NCBI GenBank assembly: GCA_022925895.1
Contig: JAKSYS010000732.1
Span: 1 to 29,521, forward strand
DNA from: Fragilaria crotonensis
Taxonomy: Eukaryota > Bacillariophyta > Fragilariophyceae > Fragilariales > Fragilariaceae
Direction of reading: 5' to 3'
Length of the DNA: 29,521 nt
Translations under genes and position numbers: made by a program
Part shown: positions 1-9,389 of the stretch, piece after piece
How the letters are laid out: each line of letters opens with the position of its first letter
Position numbering within the stretch: position 1 is the stretch's first letter
Notes under the pieces: generated by a model
Databases searched by the model: none
What the model saw: the letters and a program-made list of their open reading frames with translations, nothing else
Told to the model about the DNA's origin: nothing

Positions 1-159
1 CAACACAGGAGCAGCATTGTAGCTGGAATGCCATTGGCCTAGTATGTCATCTGTGACAATGATGAGGTTGCCCTTGATGACCTTACCCGCAATGACTGGA
101 ACTCTTTTGATGGCAACTTCTTGGTTGATCCTGGAGGGTCAAACCTTCTCGCACAATAG

Positions 160-835
160 CAAGCAGGCATTTGATATCCTCAATTCATTCATTATGGGAA
201 AAAGCAGCTGTTGACATCCTCAATTCATAAATTATCGAGGGACCGGGTTGGCCCATTCTGTGCTGACTTCAAGGCCTCAAAGTCTCAGGCTGAGGGAAGA
301 TCTGCAATTGCCAGAACAAACAAGACAATGACATATTCGATGGTAATAACAATCTTATTCATAGGCAATGAGAAGTTCTCTTATGACCAGCAGTTGGTGA
401 GAAGGCACCAGCAGGCACATAATTAGTTGTTGTTCTAGGAGGAGCCAGTTGCAGAGACCGAGAAGGTAAATGATTTCCTTGCTGCTGTTCGGGATTCTAA
501 GTTGGAGATTTGCTATCCAATGCTAAAGGGGCAATGAGCAGAAGAAGTTGGTATGAGCTGTCTTGTAATAGGATCCGGTTGGGACTTTCCCGCATGAGCA
601 AAAGTTACTTGGTCATTGGTTTGGTGTTGCCTCCTGCTCCAAGATGGTGGAGCCAACAAGGCAACTGTCGTTGGGAGGACGTTATTGTGCATGAATAGTT
701 CCACTTTCTCCACCCAACGCCATTTTATGCCATGATAGGACTTCGAGTACAAAAAGAATTCGAGTCATTTCACTTCTAGAGGGCGGATGGAGGACGTGGA
801 ACCTCCCGTGGAAGAGGTGGGTGAAAGTGATCCGC
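160..835 (+). pseudogene. Degenerate copia-type gag fragment
   Basis: No intact gene. In one forward frame with several stops, residues read like the gag of diatom Ty1/copia elements: a segment containing FSYDQQLVRRHQQAHN (about 395-425), then EEPVAETEKVNDFLAAVRDS (about 439-498), then a glycine/arginine stretch DGGRGTSRGRGG (about 787-825) as at the C-terminus of copia gags. The order (conserved helix, EEPV..T.KV.DFL.. block, GRG-rich tail) matches those elements as I remember them. No long terminal repeat, protease, integrase or reverse transcriptase is visible, and the left end may run off the window. It stops about 20 bases from the IRE1 stop codon, so it probably lies in or near the IRE1 3' UTR. 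The family assignment rests on memory of motif style. Confidence 0.5.
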
Positions 836-855
836 ATGAGCATTATAAATTCTCT

Positions 856-3800
856 CTATACCATGTCAGTTTTCCCGTAGTTCCTAGCAGGCGTCTGATT
901 TGCTTTTGGTTTCGCTTTTCCTGGTGCCAGTTTACCCGTATTCCACTTCCCTTCTTCCTTCCTTGTTGCCTCAATAGATCGAGCGGCCCCATACGTATCC
1001 TCCCCACCTGAGTGCTTAGGGTTCGAGTTGTTGCCATTCGCATCAACAAGCTTTCCCCATCTGGATTTTTTGCCTTCTTTGACACGTAACTCGACCGGAC
1101 CGTGCGCAAAAATACACTTATTTCGTTTTTGCATTGGGCAAAACGTTCCTAAACTGCTATCCCAATGGTTGCACAAACGTGTGCGAAACTTTGAATCATC
1201 AGCGCATCGGGCCAGGTTGCCATCTAACTTCTTCAGATTTGAATCACCTCTTCTGATCCATTCGTCATCAGCACGCAACCAACCGCGACTTTTGAAAGTC
1301 TTCGCGGCCGTGCTTCCGTCCCAGATAACGATATCCCCATCCGGGAGAAGAGGCGCTGTCGCGTCCCATTGTCCTTTTTCCATGTCGACGACGTGATTTG
1401 TGTCGGTGGCAACTTGACATTCGGTACTCTCTACAAGAAAATTGTCATCGCGCACCGCACCATTGAGAGTGTCGAACGTTTCATATTTGCGTTCTTGGTG
1501 CGTGTAGGTGTCCGTGCTAGCCTGAATATTCGCTTCGGGGGTCCGGAATTCGCCCCTGTCGAGGAAATCGTCGCACTCGCCTACGTTTGCTAATTCCTTC
1601 GCTTCAAGTCTCCGCCTAGGAAGAATTGGCGTTGGAATCGAGTACTTCTGCGCCAAGGGATCGTCGGCATCAAGGAATTCTTTGCTCAAGCTAAAGCAGT
1701 GCATCAAGAGTCTAGGGAAGCGACCTTCGAAGTATAAAAGTAAGCCGTCTGGATTTGGACCAACTCTCACCTTGACGTGTCCCGGTAGTTCATCATAGTG
1801 ATGATGTTTGTTGCGGATGAGTCGGAGGAAGTCTCGTACAGATGACGGATCGTAGGTACGAAATTTCGACACATTGCTGATCAGATCAGGGTCGAGGGAT
1901 TGATCCCAGGCTGTGCCAACCACTTGCGCCGCATTTCTCTCTATTGCAAAGACATTTGCAGCGAATCGAGAGGATACCTTTTTGCCCTGCTCCACCAATT
2001 GGGCGTCATTTTCGATTCGATCAGAAATGTCACACAGAAACGCCAGCTTTTTCCGTGGACTCCAGAAGAAGGGATGCTCGCAAACCTCTTGTGCCGTGGG
2101 TCGTTGAGTGGCATCCCTGGAAATCATGGCAGTAATTAGATCGTGCGCATCCGGTGATATGTCAAGGAGCTCTTCTGTTGACGTCTTGTTACGCATGATG
2201 TTAACTTCCCGCTCGTACCAATCTCCAAACGGATGAGTTCCAGGGACGAGGGTGCAATGGAAAATGCACCCTAGTGAAAAAATGTCCACGGAACGACTAG
2301 TTCGAGAAGACATCGCGGCATCAAGAGGAGATGTTTCCATTAACGAGTCAGTACGAGAGTTACTTTCACCAGACTTGACAGACGACGATTCAGCAGACCA
2401 TCGAATCGCCATGACTTCTGGCGCCTGCCATCCGACGCTTCCTGGCCCAGCTCCGACCAAACGTGACTCGCAACCATTCACCGATCCCTGAATCGACGCA
2501 GCTCCCAACGTACTCAGTCCGAAGCTACTTTGCCCTGCAAGCTGTTTGCCAAGACCCATATCAGATATCTTTGCAATGTAGCCTCCTTTCTCGTAGCGAA
2601 CGATAAACTCGTCTTCGCCTTTGAGTCCGTCGGGCGTGAAAGCAGCTTTGACTTTCGTTCGTCCTGACCAAGCCAGCAAGATATTGGCTGGCTTGAGATC
2701 CCTGTTGACAACATCGAGGCGTTAGTTCGCTCGTTGATCGGATGAGTAAGTCGCGCACAGTACTACTTACCTATGCACTATCCTCAGAGAGTGCAAGTGC
2801 CGAACGCCGCACGCAATTTGGTATAAAGTCGCCTGGACAGTTTCCCTTAGCTGGGGGTGCTGCAAGGGACCGGACTCCACTGAATGCCTTCTGAGCTCCG
2901 CAATCAAATCGTGCAACGACATATCACATAATTCTAGAGCCAAATATACAAAGTCTCCTTTGACTTCCTTCAGAAAGTATCGAACAACATTGGGGTGCCC
3001 ATCGCTTTCAATGAGCAGCGAGATCTCTCTGTCAGCACTCGCGTGATAGGCCTTCAGCATTCTCTTGACGGCTACTTGTCGACTATCCAACGTCCCTCTG
3101 TAGACAACAGTCCCATGACCTCCGAAGCCCAAAACGTCATCAGTGACTTGAATGACACCAACATTTCGAACTCCATCGCCGTTGACACTGCTTTCAGCGA
3201 TGGCGCTCGTACTTTCGAGAGATGCCATTGGCTGTATCGCAGTCTCCTTCTCTTTTCGCTTCTTTGCCTTGATTCGTCTTCCCATGTCAAATGCCAAGAC
3301 AAAGAGAAGGGCCATCGTGGGTGGAAGCCAGGATTCCATTAACTTGAAGAAATTACGCTTATTCTTGCGAAATTGTTGTAGCTCCAAGAGGTCGCTTTGC
3401 ATGGAATGCATCTGTTGAAAGGGTAGCACTGCTGTTTGGTCTGCAGTCCCATCACTGTCTAGAAAGGATCCTTCTAAGCTGGACACAAAATCATGATTGT
3501 GGTGAATCCCACCTACCAAACATGCAGGGAAATTAGGGTTCGTTGGTCCACAGGTTTTCTTAGCAAGAGCGGAGACCTTGGAATGTTCGTCAGACTTGTG
3601 AGAATAGGTTCCTGTCGCCGGAGTCTTTGCAAGATTAGGAAGCTTGCTACCTATTGCTTTCGATCCGACAGCTGACGAGGCCGGGGCGGTCGAATGGGGC
3701 AAACCAATCGATGTCACAAGCTTGGCTTGAGAAAGTCGTTTCCCAAGCGGCATGGCGAAGAGCTGTCCACTCGATAGCGCACCAACAATTGTCTGCTCAG

Positions 3801-5028
3801 GTTCTTCGGAGGCTTTTATCAGATCCATTTGCCGTTCCAATTGCCGTGCTACATATTCAGGCGAGCTATCGGGTAAAGGAGCATCCGGTAAGATATCCAC
3901 ACCTAGCGAAGTTCCAGTCGACGCCTCCAACGCAAAAGCAACAGGAGTATCAAAAGTTTCGTCAGACACCCAGTCAATACCTCCTGTGTGCGCGTTCCGG
4001 AGCGCAACGTTCCCATTCGGCGTCGCGATTAGCATGGCTAACTGTTTCTTGGCCTCCTCCTTCGTCGGAAGCATCAGGCGAGGTGCGTGAGGTTGCGAGC
4101 GAATATCCTCAATATCATCAACCATCATATCTCGAACACCCATGATTTCCGAGCTAGAAAATTTGACATCCATAGCGCCACTTCTGGCATCGAACAAGGA
4201 AATCGAATAATCGACGCGGCCCACCCAAACAATGTTCCTCCCTTGAAGGTCTGGACCCTCGTCTTGCGACGATGCCACATCGCCCCCCGTCACAACCCGC
4301 AAGATTTCTCCCGTGTCTCGGTCCATGGCTGCTGCGGTAGCTTGTCGGGATCCGACGTAAAATCGACCTCGGGAGTCGACGAAGGGGGCTCGCGCAACCA
4401 ACTCCTTGAGCGTGGACGTTGCCGTGAGCTCCTTGTCACGACCGGCCGTCAAGAAGACCCGGCCATCAACCGAGGGCACAGCGGCCGTTCGAGAATCGTG
4501 GGAGCTTGATTTAGTGGTTGTTGTGGTAGAGACGAGGGGACTAAGTACTTTGGAAGAGTCTGTGCTGTTGGTGGAATCGTCGTTTGCCGGGAGGTCTGCC
4601 TCCATTAGACAAATACCAGATTGTTTCCACAGAACCTTACCCGTTTGACGTGAGAGACCGGCGATACTTCCATCCACGGTCGCTACAACAATAATTCCTC
4701 GACTGTCGTCATCGTTGATCTCTCCATTTAGGAGGGTTTCCGTGGTCCACGATACGCCATGATCAATGTCGTAGTCGTCAGAGACCTCCAATTCTTGTGA
4801 TTCTGGAAATGGATTGCCTTGCGCATCAATATTGACTGAATTGCTGGCCTTTGCCGCAGAAAGTTGCTTTGAGACTACTGCCAGCGACAAGAGCAACCAG
4901 GTATTGACCCAGAGAGCCTTTCGGAGCAATCGATTTCTGGGGCGAGGAGGAACCGCAACGGCGTCTACAACCATAAGGTCGCTCGAAGCGTTCATTCTAT
5001 ACTTTTTCGATTCTGGAGACTCATTCAC
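856..5028 (-). CDS. IRE1: IRE1-type ER stress sensor kinase/endoribonuclease with C-terminal CCCH zinc finger
   Basis: Two exons, 5028-2771 and 2701-856, joined within the HRD motif, encode about 1367 aa without a frame break. Order of parts: hydrophobic signal/anchor near residues 38-53; lumenal beta-propeller-like repeats (about 110-135, 188-245, 265-290, 335-355) with strand patterns such as IIVVATVDGSIAGL and NVALRNAHTGGIDWV; one membrane segment about 567-583 followed by basic residues; kinase with glycine loop 634-642, VAVK lysine 655, HRD 752-754, DMG 800-802 and APE; then the KEN RNase domain (about 964-1093) with RNKHHHY, where N1050 and H1054 align with the human catalytic N906 and H910. 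After an approximately 160-residue linker comes a finger, Cx10Cx7Cx3H (C1263, C1274, C1282, H1286), inside a conserved-looking block up to SGGEDTYGAARSIE. Known role of the family: senses unfolded protein in the ER and cleaves mRNA. The zinc-finger tail is not part of animal, fungal or plant IRE1 and may add RNA binding. Start chosen at the first Met; Met12 is an alternative. Confidence 0.93.
2702..2770 (-). other. IRE1 intron, 69 bp
   Basis: On the minus strand the donor is GTAAGT (2770-2765) and the acceptor ends CAACAG at 2702. Splicing restores the kinase catalytic-loop reading VHR|DLKPAN across the junction, with the arginine codon split AG|G. Without splicing the frame stops just after the donor. 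Confidence 0.93.
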
Positions 5029-5698
5029 TCCAAGACACCAATTGAAAATTAGCGTTGCGTAGGTATGAGATCGGAAGAAGAGGTACTGACGGAGTGTTGG
5101 TCGCTAGTTTGTGCCTGAGATAAGTGATGATGGCGTCCAATGGTTCCCGTCGTCATCGCTCATAGCAGTTGTCCAATCGTACACACTTCTCAAGTGTAGT
5201 ACTTTGGTACAACGATCTGCAGTAGTGTGGAGTGTACAGTGATAGTACCTTTGGTACTCCGAACCTCATTCTCCAAACTCGGAGTACTTTTACCTCTGTG
5301 TACTGGAGACTGGTCTACTCGTAGTGCAGAACACGTATTTCATTTTTCAGCATGTCGAACTCCGACGACTTCCACCAGCCACCAACTATATGCATTCTAC
5401 GATAGTAGCAAATAGCACCAGGAACTAGTACCAGTGTACCAGTACTTTGTACACGCATGCTGTACCAGAGGTCCTCAAATGCACATGCGACATGGACATG
5501 CGACATGCGAGCGTGTACAGATACAAGTACTTGTACCTCGTACCAGCAGGAATCATACTTGTACGAGGGAAATGGGTCACACATGCGCTGTCCTCAAAGG
5601 AAGCAAGACCCGCTTCTCATTTCTCATTGACAGAGGCCGTGAAGAACAGGAACTGGTTCATCAGAACACGATTGCATTCAATTCCACACTTGACAAAT
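5029..5698. promoter_or_regulatory. Divergent intergenic region between IRE1 and cystatin, GTAC-rich
   Basis: This region lies between the start codons of two divergent genes and should hold both promoters. No TATA box or known unfolded-protein-response element is convincing. The tetranucleotide GTAC occurs 18 times between 5179 and 5564, against about 1.5 expected by chance, often inside AGTACT, GGTACC-like or TTGTACNN contexts. A short ACATGCGAC-type repeat lies near 5482-5515. Forward reading frames across this part look like random translation and are not annotated. Confidence 0.6.
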
Positions 5699-6564
5699 AT
5701 GAGATTACTATTCTCCTCTTCTATCACTTCTACTCTCCTGCTCCTCCTTATCGCTTCTGTTCTTCTGATTCTCCTGACAATGCAAACGGTCGAGTCTCAC
5801 CAGCACCATGAACAATACCACCGTAGCATGCGTATGGGAGCCTACCATGATGCTGATGTGAATGACCCGTTCGTGGTGCGCGCTGTCGAATTCACGAAGG
5901 AAGCTCTGGCGTTGCAATCGCCTTACCCTGGAATTGTGTTGGACGAGACTCCTAATGTGACGTTGCAAGTGGAAAGCGCAGAAATACAGGTACGACTATG
6001 TATGCTGTAATGTGTGAATGATTGTTTTTTTACGAGTGGCAAATGAATGCTGGAATGTTCAGCCAGTCTCACAGAATTCACCTTTGCAATCATTCTTTTG
6101 ACACAGGTTGTTGCTGGAATGAATATCAGGTTGACACTCCAAGTCATGGATGGCGACGAATGCACAAGGGCATTTGACGTTGAAATCTACGATCATTTTG
6201 GGGACATGACAGTAACTAAATGGGGACAAGAACGAACTTGTGAGAAGTCAGATAACGCAGTGAAGTTGGCACCCTCATGTTTGAAGGTACCACTGTTTTG
6301 GGAAACAATGCAAATCAGAAGGATAGCAACTCTGAGGATCCATCTCCGGCTAAAGAGGAGGATCCCGAGGATGCTCATGACTCGAATGACAATGCTGAAG
6401 ACGCAAATGATGATGCTGAAGAAGGAAACGATGATGCCGGAGACGTAGATGATGACACAAAAGAAGCAAACGTCGATGCTGAAGAACCAAACGAGGAACA
6501 AATCCTTGGAGACGACGTGTCGGCTGATACTGACGACGACGCGGAGGTTGAAGAAAATAATTGA
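5699..6564 (+). CDS. Secreted cystatin-family cysteine protease inhibitor with acidic tail
   Basis: Exon 1 (5699-5989) encodes a signal peptide (residues 1-32, very leucine-rich), a candidate N-terminal glycine (G47) and the cystatin helix (PFVVRAVEFTKEALAL). Exon 2 (6107-6286) begins with VVAG, so the family's first binding hairpin QVVAG (97-101) is formed across the intron; it continues through NIRLTLQV and VTKWGQERTC. A third piece (6319-6564, different frame) encodes an Asp/Glu/Asn-rich tail of loose DANDDAEE-like repeats ending at 6564. Cystatins block papain-like cysteine proteases by inserting the N-terminal glycine, QxVxG loop and a C-terminal loop into the active cleft. The move from exon 2 to the tail needs either a 32-nt intron (6287-6318, GT...AG) or a one-base sequence error; with the mini-intron the protein is 238 or so residues. 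The cystatin core is secure; the junction to the tail is not. Confidence 0.82.
5990..6106 (+). other. Cystatin intron 1, 117 bp
   Basis: Donor GTACGA, acceptor ACACAG, phase 0. It sits exactly between Q and VVAG of the inhibitory QVVAG motif, and in-frame stops occur within it, so removal is needed for a cystatin fold. Confidence 0.85.
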
Positions 6565-6617
6565 GGGCCGGATCATCAGCATTGCAAAATGTAACTTCCA
6601 AAATTGATAATTCTATA

Positions 6618-7208
6618 TTACACCTTCATTTTACGACGCACCACCCGAGACAAGATGTAGTACACTGCGGCATAGCCAATGTACTCGTTCAGGCGACGCT
6701 TTCTCTGTCTTCGCCGTGTTCCCCAGCAATCAATGTCTGGCGCACAGTCTGCATCAAGGTCACAGCGGGAAGGCGAGTCACGGCGCACTTTCTTGACCAC
6801 GATGGGTAAGGCGTCATCTTCGTCGACCTCCGCGTGCGTGGTGTACGAACAGTTGGATGGGAGCACCTTTAATTCCAGCTGCACGGCTTCGAAAACGCAG
6901 TCATCAACCTCCTCGTCACTCCTGTATTTCCCTTTCTCTGGTATGTTTGTCTGACGAAAATGTAGGATTCGGTACACCGCGAGGTAGCTGAGGCATAACA
7001 AGCACAACGTTGAGGGAGTCCACGCAGAATACGTGGTAATAAGAGATTCAGAGGCATCGAAGGCAGATATGGTGCGCATGGTGGTGGTGGTGTTCCTGAT
7101 TTTTCTTTGTGATTTTGTGAATTTGTGAGCGTATTCCTTTTCAAGATTTCGTTTATCACGCCACGCTTCCCACGCACCATTTCTTCGCTGACGAGGAAAG
7201 GTAGGCAT
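6618..7208 (-). CDS. Small predicted membrane protein, unknown function
   Basis: An uninterrupted 196-residue frame starting at ATG 7208, convergent with the cystatin gene and ending 54 bases from it. A basic N-terminus (about residues 1-40) precedes one hydrophobic segment around residues 60-80 (STLCLLCLSYLAVYRILHF), then an acidic/cysteine-containing middle (CDLDADCAPDIDC near 148-160) and a very basic end with RRRQRKRR and RRVVRRKMKV. A second, weaker hydrophobic stretch (YIGYAAVYYILSRVV) lies near the C-terminus. An internal Met at TTTTMRTIS could be the true start and would place the first membrane segment nearer the N-terminus. I do not recognise a family. The composition and continuous length support coding, but with less certainty than its neighbours. 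Confidence 0.5.
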   Translation of the reverse strand: MPTFPRQRRNGAWEAWRDKRNLEKEYAHKFTKSQRKIRNTTTTMRTISAFDASESLITTYSAWTPSTLCLLCLSYLAVYRILHFRQTNIPEKGKYRSDEEVDDCVFEAVQLELKVLPSNCSYTTHAEVDEDDALPIVVKKVRRDSPSRCDLDADCAPDIDCWGTRRRQRKRRLNEYIGYAAVYYILSRVVRRKMKV

Positions 7209-7635
7209 TTACTCGCGGACCTGAATATTATCGGGACGTTCTAGCACGCTGCAAGTCGCTACACCATTTGATTTCGGGATTCCTTCCATGGTAGTTGCGA
7301 CTTGCGTCATACAAATAGGGTGAGACGAGACGCGAGACCTGCACGGTATGCGACCATGAATATAAGCGCTTCCATGCTACCCTTACAAGTGAGATCATCT
7401 AGAATCCAGTCCGGAAGTGTACATACGTACAGAGTTGAAATGAATCCAAACAAGGGAACCTCCTGCTAAAGTATGCCGTTCACAGTTCGCATGGTCTACC
7501 GTAGTTGCTGAAAGAAGCGACTACTAATCGAAAAACCATATTCCAGTCCTCGGAATGCAGTACCGGTACAACTTCAGGTACCAGGTACGAATACAAGTAC
7601 TCGAGTGCTCCATTGGAGATTGGTGTACACGTCTA
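7209..7635. other. Intergenic stretch, no gene seen
   Basis: It carries the presumptive promoter of the membrane-protein gene at its left end. Several GTAC motifs cluster from about 7420 to 7630, including GTACCGGTAC and GGTACCAGGTAC contexts. It ends at the TA dinucleotide that flanks the transposon. No conserved coding frame was found. Confidence 0.5.
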
Positions 7636-7657
7636 CTACCGTAAATTGCGCCCATTA
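7636..7657 (+). repeat. Left terminal inverted repeat of the 1.75-kb element
   Basis: Twenty-two bases beginning CTACCGTAAATTGCGCCC; identical to the reverse complement of 9366-9387. TA precedes it at 7634-7635. Confidence 0.85.
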
Positions 7658-8149
7658 GAGAGATCCTCTTTTTATTGTTTACAGTACGGAACCCGTAACC
7701 TTACGAAGATTTGTGTAAACTTGTTCCTGTAATTTACAGTGTAAAATTGATGTCCTCTTTTTAGAAAAAACAAGATAAATTTCACAACTCAGATTCCTTC
7801 GAAATTTCTCTTGTCTGGTACTCAAGTACCACTGATTGCTATTCTCAGTACTCCTACTAGTAGTAGCGGTAGGTACCAGTACAATTGTTCGTTGTTTCTA
7901 TGCACATGTAGACTGCACCTAAATGCCAGTCCTAACTCCTAACACTCCTGACTGGTGCGGAGATGCAACGTGTAGAGTCTATCAGTTGTCCCTCTCCTAA
8001 CTCTTAGACATTACAAAAGGACAGCTAGATTGGCTACTCATCACTACTGCGGCTACCTTTGTCGTTCGGCCATGGCTTCATTGAAAGCCATGAGTATGTC
8101 ATTGTTAGCGGCATTGGCGACGCACAGTTGGGTACTACGTCCTTCATCT

Positions 8150-8805
8150 TTCAACCTCTCAAACCTCGAAGCTGTTCTACAGTTAGATAACCCATTGCAT
8201 CATTGTGACGGGTGTCTGCCTTCTCTTCTTCATCATAGGCTCTTGCAGTGGCCAAGGAGTGTATGTCATCGCTGCATTGTTTGGTGCCGCCAGCATTTAG
8301 CTTCTCACTTGATGGATCCTCATCGCAACCAGAATTCAATGGCATGTTAAAGGAACCGACTCTTCAAGTGATCACGCCCATTGCCCATTGCAAACTGAAG
8401 GGAACACTGCATTTCCATCCGGAGCCGTGGATATGCTCAGATACTTGGCACTTGTTGCCCAGGCTGCCATGCTCTTCCCATGAGGAGCCTCAAACGGTAA
8501 GTCTGCAATCAACTGCCGCACAAGCATGATGTCCATCAAATTTGTGGGATCTGTCAAGAATGGAGCCACCTGCATGACCCTTCCATTCTTGACAGTTGAG
8601 ACTGTTGACGCGGGCAATCACCTCAATCGAGCACGTGACGAAGACGCCAAGTTTCTCGTGTCCACGTTGCCGGAGGAAGATGTCGTTTCTTCCGTTGAAT
8701 CACCCGAAACAAGGGCGATCGAATGACCTACATCGCGATGTGGTTGTTCTAGAACAACCACATCGGAATGGCAAACGTCATCGTCGAGTTCCGATGAGGA
8801 CATGA
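8150..8805 (-). pseudogene. Broken Myb/SANT-like DNA-binding protein gene
   Basis: Three minus-strand pieces in different frames read as one protein: an acidic serine-rich N-terminus (8803-8618), a core with DIMLVRQLIADLPFEAPHGK and SMAAWATSAKYLSIS (8617-8372), and a C-terminal part with ARAYDEEEKADTRHNDAMGY (8345-8151). The core pattern (D.xLxxxVxxxxPFxAxxGxxxxAWxxxAxxL) resembles a Myb/SANT-like domain family that is common in stramenopile genomes and often linked to transposons, as I recall it. It sits inside the inverted-repeat element. At least two frame changes separate the pieces. Whether this was the element's own accessory protein or a captured host gene cannot be decided here. Confidence 0.4.
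8736..8765. repeat. Perfect 30-bp palindrome without a loop
   Basis: The left arm CGATGTGGTTGTTCT (8736-8750) is followed immediately by its exact reverse complement (8751-8765). It lies in the N-terminal part of the broken Myb-like frame, inside the 1.75-kb element. Confidence 0.9.
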
Positions 8806-9087
8806 TACAAGATACAGTTTTTTGTGTTCGCGAACTTCCAGGGACATGCCAAAGCGCGCCGCCTCAATTCAGAGCGCGCCGCACGATGAAAAGTCTACAA
8901 ACTACTAGAACGTACGCTGATATACACATATTGTTTTCCACGTGGAGGTACTTTCCGAACGAAGTAAACACGTGGAACGGAATTTGTTCAGTGTCAAGTC
9001 GAAGGGAAATTCGGGCTTCAAATTTACCAAAGGACCCCAAAATTCATGAAGTTAAGGGAAAATCGAATCTCAATTTTACGAAGCTGA

Positions 9088-9111
9088 GGACCCAGAACCG
9101 GTACTGGGTCC
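9088..9111. repeat. Short inverted repeat (hairpin)
   Basis: GGACCCAG (9088-9095) and CTGGGTCC (9104-9111) form an 8-bp stem around an 8-base spacer AACCGGTA. It is inside the inverted-repeat transposon, with no terminator-like T run, so it is reported only as structure. Confidence 0.7.
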
Positions 9112-9154
9112 CGGAGTTTTGTAAATTTGTATTGTAAAAATTCAAAAGAGGATC

Positions 9155-9370
9155 TCTCTATTAAGAGATGAAGGTGATTAAGAGATTTTGACGGAATTCT
9201 GACGGAATCTTATGTACATCCTAAAATACGCAATGTTGTGGTGATTAAGAGATGCTATACTAGTTGTTGACTACTCCTACTGTCGGGAATCTTGTACATA
9301 CAAAAATTAAAAGTTTGTGGTAATTAAGAGATTTTGAAAGTGATTCATGTACATTCCCCATCTCTTAATG
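9155..9370. repeat. Imperfect repeats with TTAAGAGAT core near the right transposon end
   Basis: TTAAGAGAT recurs at about 9160, 9178, 9245 and 9326, and once in reverse inside the terminal repeat (ATCTCTTAA, 9359-9367). The copies are commonly preceded by GTGATTAAGAGAT or GTAATTAAGAGAT and are associated with TGTACAT and GATTCCGTC-like words, giving degenerate units of roughly 60-80 bp. Subterminal arrays of this sort often serve as transposase-binding sites. Confidence 0.6.
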
Positions 9371-9387
9371 GGCGCAATTTACGGTAG
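9366..9387 (-). repeat. Right terminal inverted repeat of the 1.75-kb element
   Basis: Exact reverse complement of 7636-7657; TA follows at 9388-9389. Confidence 0.85.
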
Positions 9388-9389
9388 TA

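Larger units (their letters stand above)
7636..9387. mobile_element. DNA transposon of 1752 bp with perfect 22-bp terminal inverted repeats and TA flanks
   Basis: The left end (7636-7657) begins CTACCGTAAATTGCGCCC and is the exact reverse complement of the right end (9366-9387). The dinucleotide TA directly abuts both ends (7634-7635 and 9388-9389), consistent with a TA target duplication as in Tc1/mariner-type insertion, although palindromic surroundings make the exact border uncertain by one or two bases. The interior contains a broken minus-strand Myb/SANT-like gene, a 30-bp palindrome and an array of TTAAGAGAT motifs near the right end. A second inverted pair, around GAGAGATCCTCTTTT (about 7658-7673) and its complement near 9145-9160, suggests the right end was extended or rearranged. 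No DDE transposase is readable, so it is probably non-autonomous. Confidence 0.75.

Noticed and set aside
5434-5811. Forward frames covering the GTAC island before the cystatin gene
   Set aside because: Composition reflects GTAC/ATGCGAC repeats; the signal peptide begins cleanly at ATG 5699 in the frame that continues into the cystatin.
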